A DNA stretch of 64,000 bases, from contig CAJNDS010001602.1 of NCBI GenBank assembly GCA_905221605.1, positions 600,501 through 664,500 on the forward strand. Reading direction: 5' to 3'. Source of the DNA: Symbiodinium natans (Eukaryota; Sar; Dinophyceae; Suessiales; Symbiodiniaceae). The notes under the pieces were generated by a model. It ran no database searches and was not told where the DNA came from. It worked only from the letters and a program-made list of their open reading frames with translations. Numbering within the stretch: the stretch's first letter is position 1; each line of letters opens with the position of its first letter. This document shows, piece by piece, positions 33,901 to 45,652 of this stretch. The position numbers and the translations under genes are program-made.

Positions 33901-34855
33901 CTGTTTCCAGAGGCGGGTCAGCTTCACGCAGGCCCCTCGCGGGCATCTCAGCTGCCTCCACAGGAGACCGCCGTATCCTTGTTGTATCGTTGTTGGAGCC
34001 AAATTTCATACTCAGAGCAGCTCAGAGACGCACGAACTTCAGCAAGTCTGAGACAGGAGCTAGAAGTATTGGAAGAAATCTGGGATGGTCCAAAAATGTT
34101 GGGATAAGCCAGCGCACAGGTGACACCTTCCAGTACATCCGAAAATCGGACGAGACGGGAACGTGCCTTCACATGTCGAACGTGTACCATTAGAGTCGCC
34201 TCTTGGACTGGGCTCTCCAGGTATGGCGATGGCTACATCGCCAACGCGCGAGATATGCGTGGTAGAGAGATCCGGGGAGGCGGGGGCTTGAACTGCTTGA
34301 ACCCTTAAAGGCATGTCGCCTCTGCAGCGAAGCGCGCAAAGCGGTGCGAAGCCGAAGAGCGCTCTCAGTCAGAAGCTGTCTCAGGTGTCATGGGCACAGC
34401 GAAGCGCTTCAGAGCCGCAAGCCCAGGCCGCACTGGGCCTTGCTCTAGTACCTTACGCTTTGAGAACCTTTGTAAAAGGCTTCTCTGAGCTTCCTCTTTC
34501 CATGATTCTGAGAGCTGCTCTCTCTCTCTCTCTCCTCTTGATGCGTTGTGTGCTCTGTCGATGATGGTGCAGCAGGAGTGCAGAGAAGCCCTGGGCCGCA
34601 AAGCTACTCGCCGCCCGGCTCACCTTGAGAGTCAGAACCAAGTTCTCTCCCCCACCCCTCGCCGGCTCCGGCTCCGCCAGAGCTTTTGGAGTAACTTCGT
34701 GGAGTCATGTAAAATGTGGAGCGGGCGTTTTAGAGCTACCCTCTCGGACGTGCCATTCTCTTGCTCTTGGAGCCTTCGCGAAGTCTTCCCCCTTTGCCAA
34801 TTTGCCTGGGCCTTTGCCTTGGCCCCCTGCCGTTTCGGTAGCGGAGAGTGCACAG

Positions 34856-34926
34856 GGGCAAGCACTTTGCAATCGATGTGGAGCAGAACAGCAGAACCCG
34901 CTGGGGCCGGGCGTATGTGCGCCGCA
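34856..34926 (+). CDS. Candidate internal exon
   Basis: After GTGCACAG before G, the frame reads GKHFAIDVEQNSRTRWGRAY then VRRM, ending at a GT donor. The composition is convincingly protein-like. A possible upstream exon of the same gene at about 34558-34640 reads MVQQECREALGRKATRRPAH. Family unknown. Confidence 0.32.
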
Positions 34927-34999
34927 TGGTCAGTGGATTGGCATGTCAGGATCCCACTCCTTGCTGCATTGCTTCTCAGCGCGAAGTGCATTGCTGTGA

Positions 35000-37290
35000 T
35001 CTTTACGCCCTCTGAGCTGAGTGGTTGCGAGACAAGCACACAAGAGATCCACAGGAAAGGCCCGCCTGATGGACACCCATTACTGTATGTTTTTTGATGT
35101 GTTGCTGTATTTCAATACTACTACATGTACTTTTCTCTCCCCTGTTGCAAAGCGTCTGGACTCCCCGGTTCCTCCCGTACAAGTATTGAACAGCGCGGGG
35201 GGGCGCAAGATTCGCGCTGGCGAGCGGGTTTCGTTCTATGGCTTCGAGGCCTTTTTTGGGGAACCGGCGTTCAGTGTGTGCTCTTCGCGTGACGCGGTGA
35301 CCCGGTGCCTCCCCATAGGAGAGAAGGCCTCTAGGTGATGTCAAAAAAGAGCCCCCCCATGGCCCTCTCAGAGTTCTCTCTGACTGCTTTTTAGAGTTCG
35401 GAGAAGCCGAGAGCCATCTGAGGCCCAGCATCGCCTTCTCCTCCGCCTTCCGACGGTGAGAGCGTTCTGCGGTCTCTGATCGTCTCACCAAATTTAACAC
35501 ATTGGGGACAATTGGGGGACATTTTGGGGTGAGATTCCTTGGAGATTTGTCTTTGGTGTGAGATCGTCTCGCAGGGAGGGGGGATATTCCGAATTCGAAG
35601 TCCTCCCCCCGTCTCATCCCCTCGTCTCCTCCCCCATCCGTCTCGCCTGTCGACTCGGCGGAAAACCGCTGAGGTCCCAGGGCCGAGTCCGGAAAATGCA
35701 GAGCTTTCAGGTGTCTGATAAGTATGTGCTCTCAGAGACCGTGCTCTGAGGTGGCGTTCTTTGCAGGGGTCACATTCACAGCGCATCAGCATCAACCAAC
35801 GACCCTCAGCCAACCTCAACCCGCAAAAGTCTCTTCCACACAGCCGGCAGGTGGTGTGGTAGCACTCAAAGTACTCTGGACATGGAGAATGGACAAGCGC
35901 TCGCACGCATGTTAATGGTTCCTGCGTTTGGGGTCATCCAACTCGAATCTCGGGAAGGATCAAGATCGTTGTTGCATGCTTCAAATGTTCAAAATGCGTG
36001 CCTCGCTTCTCAGATTGCCAATCGACCCTGCGCGATTCTCAGATCAGCTTTAGCGCCTGGACTACCACAATTAAAGAAGGGCCTCTAGAGACCTGAATGA
36101 GCCCACACTTTCGGTTTTCCGGAATGCGCCTGAACAAAGGCATGAACAGACAGAAGTTTGAAATGCGCCCCGGTATTGCTCCTTGCGGGTTGGGTGAAGT
36201 CGCCTGGATCCCATGAGTCTTGGACTTGTCCCAGTTGTTTGCACCTCATGGCGGTGGCGCACTAGTCTTCGGTTCAGCAGTACAGTTAGACAGTCCGTTT
36301 TCATTCATGTTCTTTTCCAACTAAAGCGGACAGATTGTATTTCGAGTGGGCCTGGGGAAGCAACAAGAATGATGTGCATCAACATATTAATCTGCGCAGC
36401 CCCGGAATGCACGCGTGCAAGGGCTGCCAGGGCTGTGCTCTTCAATATGGACATGCATATGTGTATGCCTACTTGTTCGTTTTGTTTATGTTTTTTTAAT
36501 TTCATATATATATATATATATGTATATACAGAATATACATATACATACATGGTATTCTCTCCAAGAGACTTATCCTTTTCTGACTCGCCCTTGCAGTTTT
36601 CTTGTCCCTTCTTGTAACACACGCAAACCACAGTCAACAATCAGAACCAAAAGCCAAAAGCAGAAAACACGATAGCAAAACAATACATGAAAGAGTAACT
36701 GAGGTCATTGAGCTCCACACACAAGTATCAATCTTCAGCTGCAATTCTGTTTCAGCTCACATCGAGACTTGAGCCAGTGAAGTTGGCACGATGTCTGCCT
36801 AAGTGTGTGTTTTTTTTTTCACACCCCGTTGGACGCAGTTTGGAAAGGCCCAAGACCCCAAATTCAGACCGAAGGAATTGAAGACCCCACACAAAGTCCA
36901 TGCTTTGCACACACCGACTTCGGTTTTGCACCGCCCTTACATGTAGTGGTAGGCTGGTTATTGTGCCGCGCTCTCAGCAGCCGAAGCGGGATGAGTTCAC
37001 TAGATTCACTTTTGCTCCGACTCTGTCAGCCAGCTTCTCTCAAAGATCGCAGAGTCTGCACACACGGCGCTGTGTCCATATGCAAGCAGTTCCGGATGGC
37101 ATCCACGGAGGCCACATCCGCAGAATCATCCAAAGCCACCGAGTCCTGATTGAATTTAGCCCACATACTGGGCCGCTGCTCTCGGCCACCATGTGGCCCT
37201 TCTGGACGGAACAGGCACGGTGCATCTCTTGTTTTCCTTCGAACCCGACCTGCCCAAGCCTCGTCACGCAGTTTGAGCACGTGCTGGCTG
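35000..37290. other. No confident gene
   Basis: Several overlapping open frames occur on both strands, none with a recognisable domain. They include a cysteine-bearing minus frame at 35391-35906 and a 204-codon minus frame at 35003-35617. An (AT)n/(GTAT)n microsatellite lies at about 36505-36552. Confidence 0.4.
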
Positions 37291-37516
37291 TGTCCGAGCG
37301 CCCTCGTCCCAGGCTGAAGTGGATGAGACGCCAGCGCCCTGTGTGGCCAATGAGTTGCAAGATCTTCTCCAGAAGGCTGCCTACAAAATGGGTGTCATTT
37401 TGAGGTTTCTGAAAGCGAAGTGTCTCAGCATGTTGGGGCCGTTTCAAGACTTAGACGGGCACGGGGAGGGGCGCAGCAGGGCGCAGCGGTTGGGCCCATG
37501 GCCAACAAAAGCATAA
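37291..37516 (+). CDS. Candidate exon, helical
   Basis: After GTCCCAG before G, the frame reads EVDETPAPCVANELQDLLQK then AAYKMGVILRFLKAKCLSML and ends at TAA (37514). A minus-strand frame of 224 codons (37425-38099) overlaps the end, so at most one of the two is real. Function unknown. Confidence 0.28.
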
Positions 37517-37829
37517 GGCATCGGTCAGCGCGGGACAGGAGTTGCGCCGTTTCCGCGCTGAACTTCTGAAGGACATCGAAGGTGGGGAGAGATTTCAAGT
37601 TGAAGGGACATGAGGGAGAGTGTACCACTTGCCACCAGAGGCCTCCAGAAGCAGCAGCTGAAGGTGTGGCTTGAATCTGCCTGGCCATAGACTTGCGCAC
37701 ATGACTTTGTTGTTCCAGCATGAATCTCAATGTGAACACATGCCTATGTGGGGCATTCAGCCTGGGCCTTGCCCTGTGCATTTCGGAGGCTTTCTTTGCG
37801 GAGCTGGCTACTTGTGGCGACTTCCGGAA

Positions 37830-37925
37830 GGCGCTGGTGGTAGTAGTGGTAGCAGTCGTCGGTGCAGCAGCAGCAGCAGTAGCAGCAGCAACATGAGGAG
37901 TAGGACGGGGAGTAGGAAGAGCAGT
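37830..37925. repeat. GCAGTAGTAG trinucleotide tract
   Basis: Imperfect (GTA)n/(GCA)n microsatellite, which produces Thr, Ala and Ser runs in the frames crossing it. Confidence 0.8.
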
Positions 37926-38437
37926 AGTGGCTTTCCTCTGTGCCTCGCATGCCCTCTGCCAGCAACACGACGTGCCAGCGGTTAGAAGAATTTCTGCCAG
38001 AGACTGCTCGCAACTCCTCGTACTGTGCCTCAGGGCCAGCACAGCAATCCCCCCACCTTGTGGAAGCTGGCTGGCGGCTTGGGGTAATCCATGCAGCAAC
38101 AGATGCTGCGCGAATCTGTCACAAATGCCCTGTATCCTTGCCTACCCGGTGCGTTGCAGTCCAAAATGCCTTGTCTCATCGCCCATGCTGCATATCTAGC
38201 AGACTTTTTGGGAATATCAACTCTTTTTCCGTATGTAACAACTGCGGCCTTAGCGATGCGAAGTTGCTTCATATCTTGAGAAGGATGGCATCACACACAC
38301 ACACATCACACGTCGTAGACCACAACATTGCCAGCCATGCAACGGCGGCTAGGCGAATTCGCACAGATGCTTGCTGTCAACTGGGCGACGTTGTTGTCGG
38401 GTGTCATCCAAGGTAAGGTAGATTGGATGTGTGACCC

Positions 38438-38761
38438 GTGCTTTTGCAGCCAAGGCTATTGACAGGCGAATCAGACACCACGAAGACTGTCATCTACCAA
38501 GACATCGCCTGTGTGCTGAATGGCTGTACGAGGTGGCGATCGAGGGTGACGGTCCCAGCCTGGAGTAGCAGAGTCTACGAGGGATCAGTTGAATCGACGT
38601 CAACAGAAGCACGATCTTCTGCTGCAGCACAAATGCTGCAAGATGAGGAGGTGCGTGACAAGTTTAACAACATGAAGGATGCAAGACCAGCACGAGGCAA
38701 GCGCCGACAGGAGTTTCACGAAACGGGGGCGCGAAAGCGCAGCAAAGCAGATGATGAGTGA
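38438..38761 (+). CDS. Candidate C-terminal exon with basic tail
   Basis: An open frame of 107 codons ending in TGA. Its second half, SSAAAQMLQDEEVRDKFNNM then KDARPARGKRRQEF and ARKRSKADDE, has the acidic-then-basic make-up of a real C terminus and carries two nuclear-localisation-like clusters. The upstream part is less convincing and may be intron. No domain recognised. Confidence 0.38.
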   Translation: MLLQPRLLTGESDTTKTVIYQDIACVLNGCTRWRSRVTVPAWSSRVYEGSVESTSTEARSSAAAQMLQDEEVRDKFNNMKDARPARGKRRQEFHETGARKRSKADDE

Positions 38762-38764
38762 GGG

Positions 38765-39310
38765 ATGTCATCACTGCCGCAAGTTTGGCAAAGGGGCGTC
38801 TGGTGGGCGACGTTTGAGGCTGCGTTTGATCGCAGTGGTGCCTGGCTCTCGCGGGACGACCTCGTACAGTGGTACAGCGTACTTTGGTCTTTCGCAGGAC
38901 TCCTGGTCTTTGTTTGGAGCAGTGTACAGGTATTCGGTATTCAGGGAGCAGCCCCCTCGGTTTCAGGACCAGCGGCATTGTGCCGCGACGTGCGCATTTT
39001 GGGTCTCTTGCAGCAATCTCTGGTCCGCTTGGCCGTTGGCACGCACTGCCGACATGTGCACAGATCTTACACGGCAGTCGGAGGGTCCGCCTCACCACCT
39101 TTATCACCCAACGCTTTCGTTTCTCTGCGAAAGGAAAAGCGTTGGCGGCATGAGCGTTGTGTGATCGGACTGCTGCAATTCTGCATCTTGATTGTGCGCG
39201 ATGCTGTGCCGGTCAAGGCCGCAAGAAGGCAGGGGCCCTACCCCCACCACGAGTGTGCGCTCCTGGTGGGGAGTGGGAGCTCAGTAATTTATAGTAATTT
39301 GCAGTGTTAG
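38765..39310 (+). CDS. Hypothetical ORF, 181 codons
   Basis: One of two overlapping plus-strand open frames. It has hydrophobic stretches (VLWSFAGLLVFVWSSVQVFG; GLLQFCILIV). The alternative frame (38679-39164) begins EGCHHCRKFGKGAS. Neither matches a family I know, and at most one is coding. Confidence 0.2.
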   Translation: MSSLPQVWQRGVWWATFEAAFDRSGAWLSRDDLVQWYSVLWSFAGLLVFVWSSVQVFGIQGAAPSVSGPAALCRDVRILGLLQQSLVRLAVGTHCRHVHRSYTAVGGSASPPLSPNAFVSLRKEKRWRHERCVIGLLQFCILIVRDAVPVKAARRQGPYPHHECALLVGSGSSVIYSNLQC

Positions 39311-39920
39311 AGCATGGCCGTGCTGAGCATGGCGACGTCCCATGTGCCCTGTGTACCGCTGTGACCGGTCATCTTACAAGGTCGCGCTGTGTGTTTTGTG
39401 GAGCTGTATGACATACCGAGGCCAATGCTGAAGTTTGCAGGGGCGACGAAGGTGCCATGTTGGTTTGTGTCGATCGCGCATCCATGTGGGCTCATGTTGG
39501 GCGCGCTGAGCACGCGAGCCACGCGAACTGAATTGATGACGTCTAACCGCTAGGGTCAGGATTTTGGGCTCAGGGTGTCGAACTTCAGGATTTGATTTCG
39601 TGCTTTGCGTCCCAGAGGCTGCGGGCCCCAGTCTCTAGCCACCCGTTAGGGTTTTGTAAGAATCTAGAGTTTGGCTACCTGCGTGACTGCTTGACACACT
39701 ACGGTAAGCTTGAGCCTTAATGCCTTAGTGAGACGGGCTTACGGTTGAGTTGGACCCCCCCCCCCCCCTTCCCATACGGGTTAAACATACACCCACGAGA
39801 TGCGCCCCGAAGCACACCCCCGATCCCAACATGCCTGCTTGGACGCCGGCTTGGCGGGAAGACCCATGCTTGCCAGCGGTTTCGTCAGGAGCGTGCCCGG
39901 CAAGCGTATGAGATCCAAAT

Positions 39921-40247
39921 ATGAACAAGTTGAGCTTGCAAGCAGGTCCCTCGACGCCAACCGAGGACATCGAAGAGCCAGCCATCACACTACAGAAGGC
40001 CCTGCACCCTCGAAGGATTTTACGAGTTTTCGCGATTCCTAGAACACCTTGCGCACGCTCCTCCAGGTTCAGTAAGATGCAGCTGCCTGCAGGTGCCATT
40101 ACCAGTCGTGGAGCCGCCCGCAGAGCAGGAGGAGAGGCAGGTGCTGTTTGCGTCCTGTTCTCAGCGGAAATGGGGTCGGACATGGCAATGACCATGAAAA
40201 ACGCTGATATGGGTCAGGACGAGGACGGGCATGGATGCGGGGACTGA
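39921..40247 (+). CDS. Hypothetical ORF, 108 codons
   Basis: Begins MNKLSLQAGPSTPTEDIEEP and ends with an acidic, Met-rich tail (NADMGQDEDGHGCGD) before TGA. The composition is protein-like but no domain is recognised. A minus-strand frame of 156 codons overlaps it. Confidence 0.3.
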   Translation: MNKLSLQAGPSTPTEDIEEPAITLQKALHPRRILRVFAIPRTPCARSSRFSKMQLPAGAITSRGAARRAGGEAGAVCVLFSAEMGSDMAMTMKNADMGQDEDGHGCGD

Positions 40248-40770
40248 AGCAGAGACAGAGACAGTGACGAAAGTTGCGAGGAAAGTTGATAGGGGAAATG
40301 GAGGCGAAAATGGAAATGGAAATCGAGACGAAAATGTGGCAGAAACGAGAGCCGACATGAAGGCTGAAACATGAGCTGCGAGGACGACAAGCATGAAGCC
40401 AGAAAAGAAGATGGCAACCTAAATAAGTCGTTTGGCCGAGCTGCGAGAGCGCAAAATGAAGGCTCCGATGCCGCGAAGTTTGCGGCCTGGATCCTTTCCG
40501 GAGAATCGAAACACCACCTATTTCAGGCAATACTACGACTCATTGACACCCACACCCCGTCGGTGTTGTGGATGACGCTGGTGATGTGTGAAGATTCATC
40601 GCCGCGGTTGCTTGGATAGGCTGGGCAGCAACAAGAAGGCTGAGTAATCAGTTGAGAAGCACAGAGCAAAATTGGATGGGCATGGGAGAAGAAAGCTTGC
40701 CTTGCAGATTCCCCCCCCCCCCCCCCCCGGAATATTGCAATTTGCCTAATATGCAACGCACTGCCAAGTT

Positions 40771-41391
40771 GTGCAGGGCTGGGATAGGTTGGCGCTGCAT
40801 GTCCTTCAGTCTGAGGTCCGAGCCAAGTTCCGAAAGTCAGAACTTGGGCTTTGCGCTCAGGTTCGGTCAGGAAGCCTCATGACCTCGATCAGTGTCAGTG
40901 TATGTCAGCGCCGCCGTGTTCCAACTCAAGGCAATTACTCCCTGTGGCAGTGGCTTGTCACGGCCTCAGATGCCCCAAATCAATCGCATGCGCATGACCC
41001 CGACAGCGCTAGCGCCGCCAAAGCTGGTTGGTCTGAGGATGGATGGTTTGAAGCCAGGCCAGGCTCCCCCGAAACCCCGGTCGGAGCCTTGACGCAATCC
41101 TGCCACACCGGGATGTCCAGCGTGTCCTTTGAGTGTGATCCGAGGATGGATGGTCCGGCTCCCCTGGTGAAGTCGCTGACCTGTCGCGTGGCAGCAGCGA
41201 TGCTGGTGTGCTGTGGGGCCTGGAGGTTAGAAGAGTGTCTGATGCCCAGTCCCTTGCAGAAGAGAGTGCTCCACGTTCAGGTCAGACCGGGCATCATTGG
41301 AAGCTTGCGAGGCGCGCCGACGCAATCCGAAGCAGTTGAAAGCATTCCGCCCTGCCGCGCAGGAAATTTTTGGTACAACCCAAACGCATGA
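40771..41391 (+). CDS. Hypothetical ORF, 206 codons
   Basis: The longest continuous frame of the 40-42 kb region. It includes SDAPNQSHAHDPDSASAAKA and VKSLTCRVAAAMLVCCGAW. A second plus frame is open across part of it. No domain, no splice evidence; could be chance in GC-rich DNA. Confidence 0.2.
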   Translation: MQGWDRLALHVLQSEVRAKFRKSELGLCAQVRSGSLMTSISVSVCQRRRVPTQGNYSLWQWLVTASDAPNQSHAHDPDSASAAKAGWSEDGWFEARPGSPETPVGALTQSCHTGMSSVSFECDPRMDGPAPLVKSLTCRVAAAMLVCCGAWRLEECLMPSPLQKRVLHVQVRPGIIGSLRGAPTQSEAVESIPPCRAGNFWYNPNA

Positions 41392-41461
41392 CAAAAACCA
41401 TTTCCCGTCGCCTGGAAGGCTGACTTTGTTGGTTACATGCCAATGGATGGTCGAGCACAGA

Positions 41462-41735
41462 GAGAGAAGCAGAGAGAGAGAGAGAGAGAGAGACAGAGTT
41501 GCTCCGCAATGCTGGGCATCGCCCGAGGGCCCTGTGCCCTCAAGCCCCCAAGAAAGAAAGAAAGAAAGAAAGAAAGAGAGCGCTCTCAGCACCTTGCTCA
41601 CTGCGACTAACTCTGTCGCGCGTGCCCCTTGGGGCGGCTCCCTTCCTTGGGGGAGTCATACGCCTAGCAAGCAAGCAAGCAAGCAAGCGAGAGAGCGAGA
41701 GAGCGAGCGAGAGAGAGAGAGAGAGAGAAGCATCT
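41462..41735. repeat. Clustered microsatellites
   Basis: (GA)n at about 41471-41492, (AAGA)n at about 41553-41576, (AGCA)n at about 41668-41687 and (GAGC)/(GA)n at about 41689-41730. Confidence 0.92.
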
Positions 41736-41839
41736 TTCGCGGAGAGAGGCGCGATTCGGAGATGGGATTTTTTGCAACAGAACGTGCGTCGGCACTCACG
41801 CCGACCGTTTGGAATCGAGAAAAGTAGCTGTTGACCCAT

Positions 41840-43820
41840 TGGAATCTTGGAAGCTCAACTCCCCTGCGCAGGGGTGGCATTTATGCATGGCATGTGGAAC
41901 GTTCCGCAGCCCCGGCTTGCAGGACGCTGATCTCGCAGATCCGCCTTTGGTGTTGGAAAGCGCCTTAGACTCTTAGATGTTGTGGTACCGGCGCAGAAAG
42001 AAGGTGAGGCGCGCAAATCGTTGAAGAAGCGTGTTCCTGCAAAGGCGGACGTTTACCGACAAGCACGAGAGCCAGAGCGGGAAGCACTGGAGCAGCCCGA
42101 GCCAAAGATTGAGCGCTTTTGAACGCGACAAGCAAACTACTTGGATTTATTCAGGAAATGTGCTGTTTGAGGCTGCTAGACTACCACATCATCTCGCAGC
42201 ATGAGTTTCACAACTCCGAACTTCCTCGTGCCCGCGACCAAACGAAAGGCTGTCTAATTGCTGCTGCCATCTGACTGTCCGACACGCTTCTCCAAGGATC
42301 ACCTTTCCAGACTCCTCAGGGTTGGTCTTGAGCTCGTCGCCAAGCCTAATGCTGAGACACCCGCAGCTACGTTTTGCTCTTGAACCTCACAAGCTCGGAA
42401 GCTGAAGTCTGCCGCATGTCGCCTTCAGGCCTGTTCCACTGACGCAGGCGCGACTTGTGGCCTTTTGACGTTTTGGAGTTTCTGTTGGTGTGTGGCTTGT
42501 GCCTTTGTAAGCTCGCTCATGCCTGCGTTCATTCGCGCGTCACTTCAGGACAGTATAGCGATGCCAGATCGGAGCCAAATCTTATGCTTGTTATAATTAC
42601 TGTATCTTATACATAAAACTGCGGCAGGACGACAGTTCGCCGTACTCCCGCATGTTGGTCTCCCGTGTTTGGAGCCATTTCCTTGTTGGATCTTTCTCCT
42701 TGTCATACGGTTCTGTTCTCTTGGGGGTTAGCAGCGGTGAGGGCCGTCCTTTCTCGCAATGACTTCTGGACAAGTGTTGCTGAAGCCAGGCACAGTAGCA
42801 CGAACGCCAAACTGCTGGACTATCGGTCACACAATTCACGCCCTGCAAAGCCCGAGATGTACAATTTGTTGTTTTCTGTCGCACGTTCCGTGAGGTCTAT
42901 TTTCCTTGCATGCTTTTCGGAGCTTGAGTACGATGGGTTTTGGGCAAATCGCAAACCCATCGCGCAAGAGCTTCAGCACTAGGGACCTTGGTTCAGTTCA
43001 GTCATGACATGATGTCGTTGCAGACGCCAGCGCAGAAGGCCACGGCAACAGGACATCACATGTGTCAATGCGCGCGCGTCGTCTACTTAAAAGGCAACAT
43101 GCGTTTGTTCCACTGATCTTGATCTTGTGACACTTTTTTCGGCTTCGGCTTGGGGATTTTGGGCTGAAGGCATCGGGTCCGGAGCAGCATGGCCAGAATT
43201 GGATCTCACCTTGGCGAATGGCCCGTTGCATCTTGCGCAGTTGCACATGTGCGGTCAGGCGTTCGCGCCGTTTTCGGCTCCTGTCACGCTTTCACCATCA
43301 CACCGTCACGAAAAAACACCTACAGCAACGTCGCAACGTCAAAGGCGCTGCAGTGACTGCTCTTCAGGTGGCCGCCGCAGAGTACACAAGGCGGCGCATG
43401 GAGGCGGGTCTCTGTGTGTGTGTCGCCGCATGAGAACAGTCTCTCACACTGCACAGCTTGCGCTTGTGGAGGAGTTGGAGCCACCTCATTGGGTTCGAGA
43501 CATGCTGGTCACAGTCTTACGTTGACACGGTGCCTACAGGCAGTACAATGCGTTCTGGTGTAGCTGTGGTTCCGTCCTTCCCTCGTGGCGCTTTCGCGGT
43601 TGTGGGTAGACGTGATGCTTTGGAATTTCCATCATCGGAACCCCATGGAACCCCGCATCGCTCAATGAGCATTTACTTCCAGCAGTGCTAAATGCAGTAT
43701 TGTAGCAAGCAGCAAGACCTTATGTGGCCAGTTTGGCCAATGTACATCAACGTACATAACCCCAAATGGTTGACGCTCAAGAAAATGCCGTGCCCAGTCC
43801 CAGCAGTTCATCATCAAACA
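41840..43820. other. No confident gene
   Basis: Unique DNA. A plus-strand frame at 43127-43525 (132 codons) and another at 43458-43691 are open but without domains. They could include exons of the gene ending at 44054. Confidence 0.35.
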
Positions 43821-43822
43821 AG

Positions 43823-44054
43823 GGTTTCTCCAGCACCGCTACATATTGACTTGACGCCTGAGGCCATTCTGCGGGGAGGCGACGCCAAAGAAGCGTTTGA
43901 GATTTGCCAGCAAATCCGAAGCCTCCCGGTAGAAAGTGTAGACCTTCTGCAGCAGGCCGGGGTGAAACAGGCCATCATAGCTGCCACGCAAAGGCATCCA
44001 TGCATATCGCTCCAGGGTGACAAAGCTCTCGCCTGGCTCCAGAGCGCAGCCTAG
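43823..44054 (+). CDS. C-terminal exon, helical-repeat (armadillo-like) protein
   Basis: After ACAAG before G, the exon reads VSPAPLHIDLTPEAILRGGD, AKEAFEICQQIRSLPVESVD, LLQQAGVKQAIIAATQRHPC and ends WLQSAA with TAG. Paired helices with a '..LLQQAGVKQAIIAA..' core resemble armadillo-type repeats, in which a helix follows an Ala-Gly turn. The coding character is strong; the family call is only suggestive. Upstream exons were not identified with confidence. Confidence 0.5.
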
Positions 44055-44429
44055 AGAATTTTAATAGAAGCAACTTGTACTTGGAGGATTAGGGCCAAAC
44101 GGCCGCCTTTCTGCAAGCAACAAGCGGAGTTCATCCACTTCTGCATTTGGTGAGGGCTTGCCGGTCTCAGCCAAACTCAGCAGCAACCCGCCCTTGTCCC
44201 AACCATCAGCCAGGCCTCAAAGAAGGCCTTGCTGAACATTGACAGCGGTACTGTACTTCGTGTCACAGCGTCTCACAGCTTTTGCGCAGGATCAAGCAGA
44301 CCTTGGATAAAGTGTCGGGAAGGGTTCTTATTCACTGTTTCGAGTTGATCGAATTAACTTGTTCTGAAGGGAACTCCGTATGAGTGTAGTCAGTTTAGTC
44401 ATGGTGTCCTTTTGAGGTTACTATTAATG

Positions 44430-44618
44430 AATCGCAAGAAGGGGGGTGTTGTGACGTGCCCGAAACAAGAACATGTGAGAAGCATAATGGCCGGATTCAA
44501 AGTGTTGCGCGCTTTGTTTTCATGGGTTGGCGTTTCCTTAAGAGAACAAAATATAGGGCTGCAGCTGTCCACACTCGCAACAGCCCCAGCAGGTTTCTTA
44601 TGTACAAGGCATCATTGA
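44430..44618 (+). CDS. Candidate coding stretch
   Basis: The frame reads KKGGVVTCPKQEHVRSIMAG, FKVLRALFSWVGVSLREQNI and GLQLSTLATAPAGFLC before TAA. Protein-like, with a hydrophobic centre; no family recognised. Confidence 0.28.
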   Translation, partial: NRKKGGVVTCPKQEHVRSIMAGFKVLRALFSWVGVSLREQNIGLQLSTLATAPAGFLCTRHH

Positions 44619-44919
44619 GACCGCATTTAGGGTTGCCAATCACATCAGGCTGGCAGGTAGTTTAGGTTTCGACTGCGGTGTCAGTTTCCATCCGCTGAGC
44701 ACAGCGAACTACATGTTTAAACAAGTCACTTCCTTCTTCTACAGAAATTTCAAACAGGGGCCGCGAGATCTTGCAAGACATGTTTGCAGAAGGCCTACGC
44801 TTCCTGAGGGGCGCTTGGGCTTGGTCTGCCGGGAACCCCCTGCGCTCAGAAGCTGTTCCGGAGCAGGACAAACAACCGAGCTGTGAATCTCAATTGAAGT
44901 TTGCTTGCTGCTCGCGTAG

Positions 44920-45100
44920 GGCCTATAGAGCCACTGCTGGCCCTCCTTGCAGCACAGCTCTCATCAGCTGTTTGGGTTGTGCCAACGGTAGTCGAAGGAT
45001 GTCAAAGGGCAATTGTATACGCATGGTCCTACGTCTCCTGTTTCGATATCCAGTGCAAAGTACATACAGAAATGCTCGCGTATCCCAACAGAGAAAGTAG
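44920..45100 (+). CDS. Candidate exon, helical
   Basis: After CGCGTAG before G, the frame reads PIEPLLALLAAQLSSAVWVV then PTVVEGCQRAIVYAWSYVSC. The helix-turn-helix look again suggests a helical repeat, perhaps related to the exon ending at 44054. Different plus frames over 45.1-45.6 kb are also hydrophobic (AAVCVLLVYVIIREYLAAFG; CSITLIITIVLLGRFVCG), so part of this interval may encode a membrane protein. The exon structure is unresolved. Confidence 0.3.
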
Positions 45101-45489
45101 CATCAGAAAGGTTCCCCGTCTTACGAGGCCGTGCCATTGCGGCGGTGTGCGTTTTGCTTGTATATGTAATAATCAGAGAATATTTGGCGGCTTTTGGCGT
45201 GTTCTTCGCAAAAGTCCCCGCCAGGGCGTACCAGTCCCGAAAGCATCGACGTGCAACCCCAATCTGAGCTCCTGAAAAAAATTGCGAGTCTATGTCTCAG
45301 TGCTTGGGCAGTTTCTTTCCTGTGGGCAAAGCATCTCGTTCGCCAACGTGGTAGGTTGTGCCGAAAGTACTTTGGACATGCAAGATCAGTGCTTCCCTAC
45401 ATTCACATCATGAACGGTAACGTCTGCAGCATCACTCTCATCATCACCATCGTGCTTCTTGGGCGTTTTGTTTGTGGCAGCGGTGACTT

Positions 45490-45640
45490 GGAAGCTTGGC
45501 TTGTGAGTTGCTGCGGGCTGGCCCTGAGCTGGCTCAAGCCACGGTGCAGATCAGCGCGGATCTGGTGAGGCAGAGCCGCGAAAGAGGCATGCTCGCAGGG
45601 GGTCACGCCATACGTAGAGTCATAGAGAGCCTGGAGCATG
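45490..45640 (+). CDS. Candidate exon upstream of zinc-finger gene
   Basis: The frame reads ACELLRAGPELAQATVQISA then DLVRQSRERGMLAGGHAIRR and VIESLEHAG, strongly helical. It ends just before, and overlaps in another frame, the start of the ZNF706-like gene. It could be the 3' end of an upstream gene in the same transcription unit. Confidence 0.3.
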
Positions 45641-45652
45641 CCGGCATCAGGC

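Noticed and set aside
35391-35906. Cysteine-bearing minus-strand frame resembling a zinc-binding protein
   Set aside because: The cysteine spacing does not fit a known finger. The frame overlaps other open frames, and no splice context supports it.
37425-38099. 224-codon minus-strand open frame
   Set aside because: The middle is a trinucleotide repeat giving Ala/Thr runs; no recognisable domain, and it conflicts with a plus-strand candidate.
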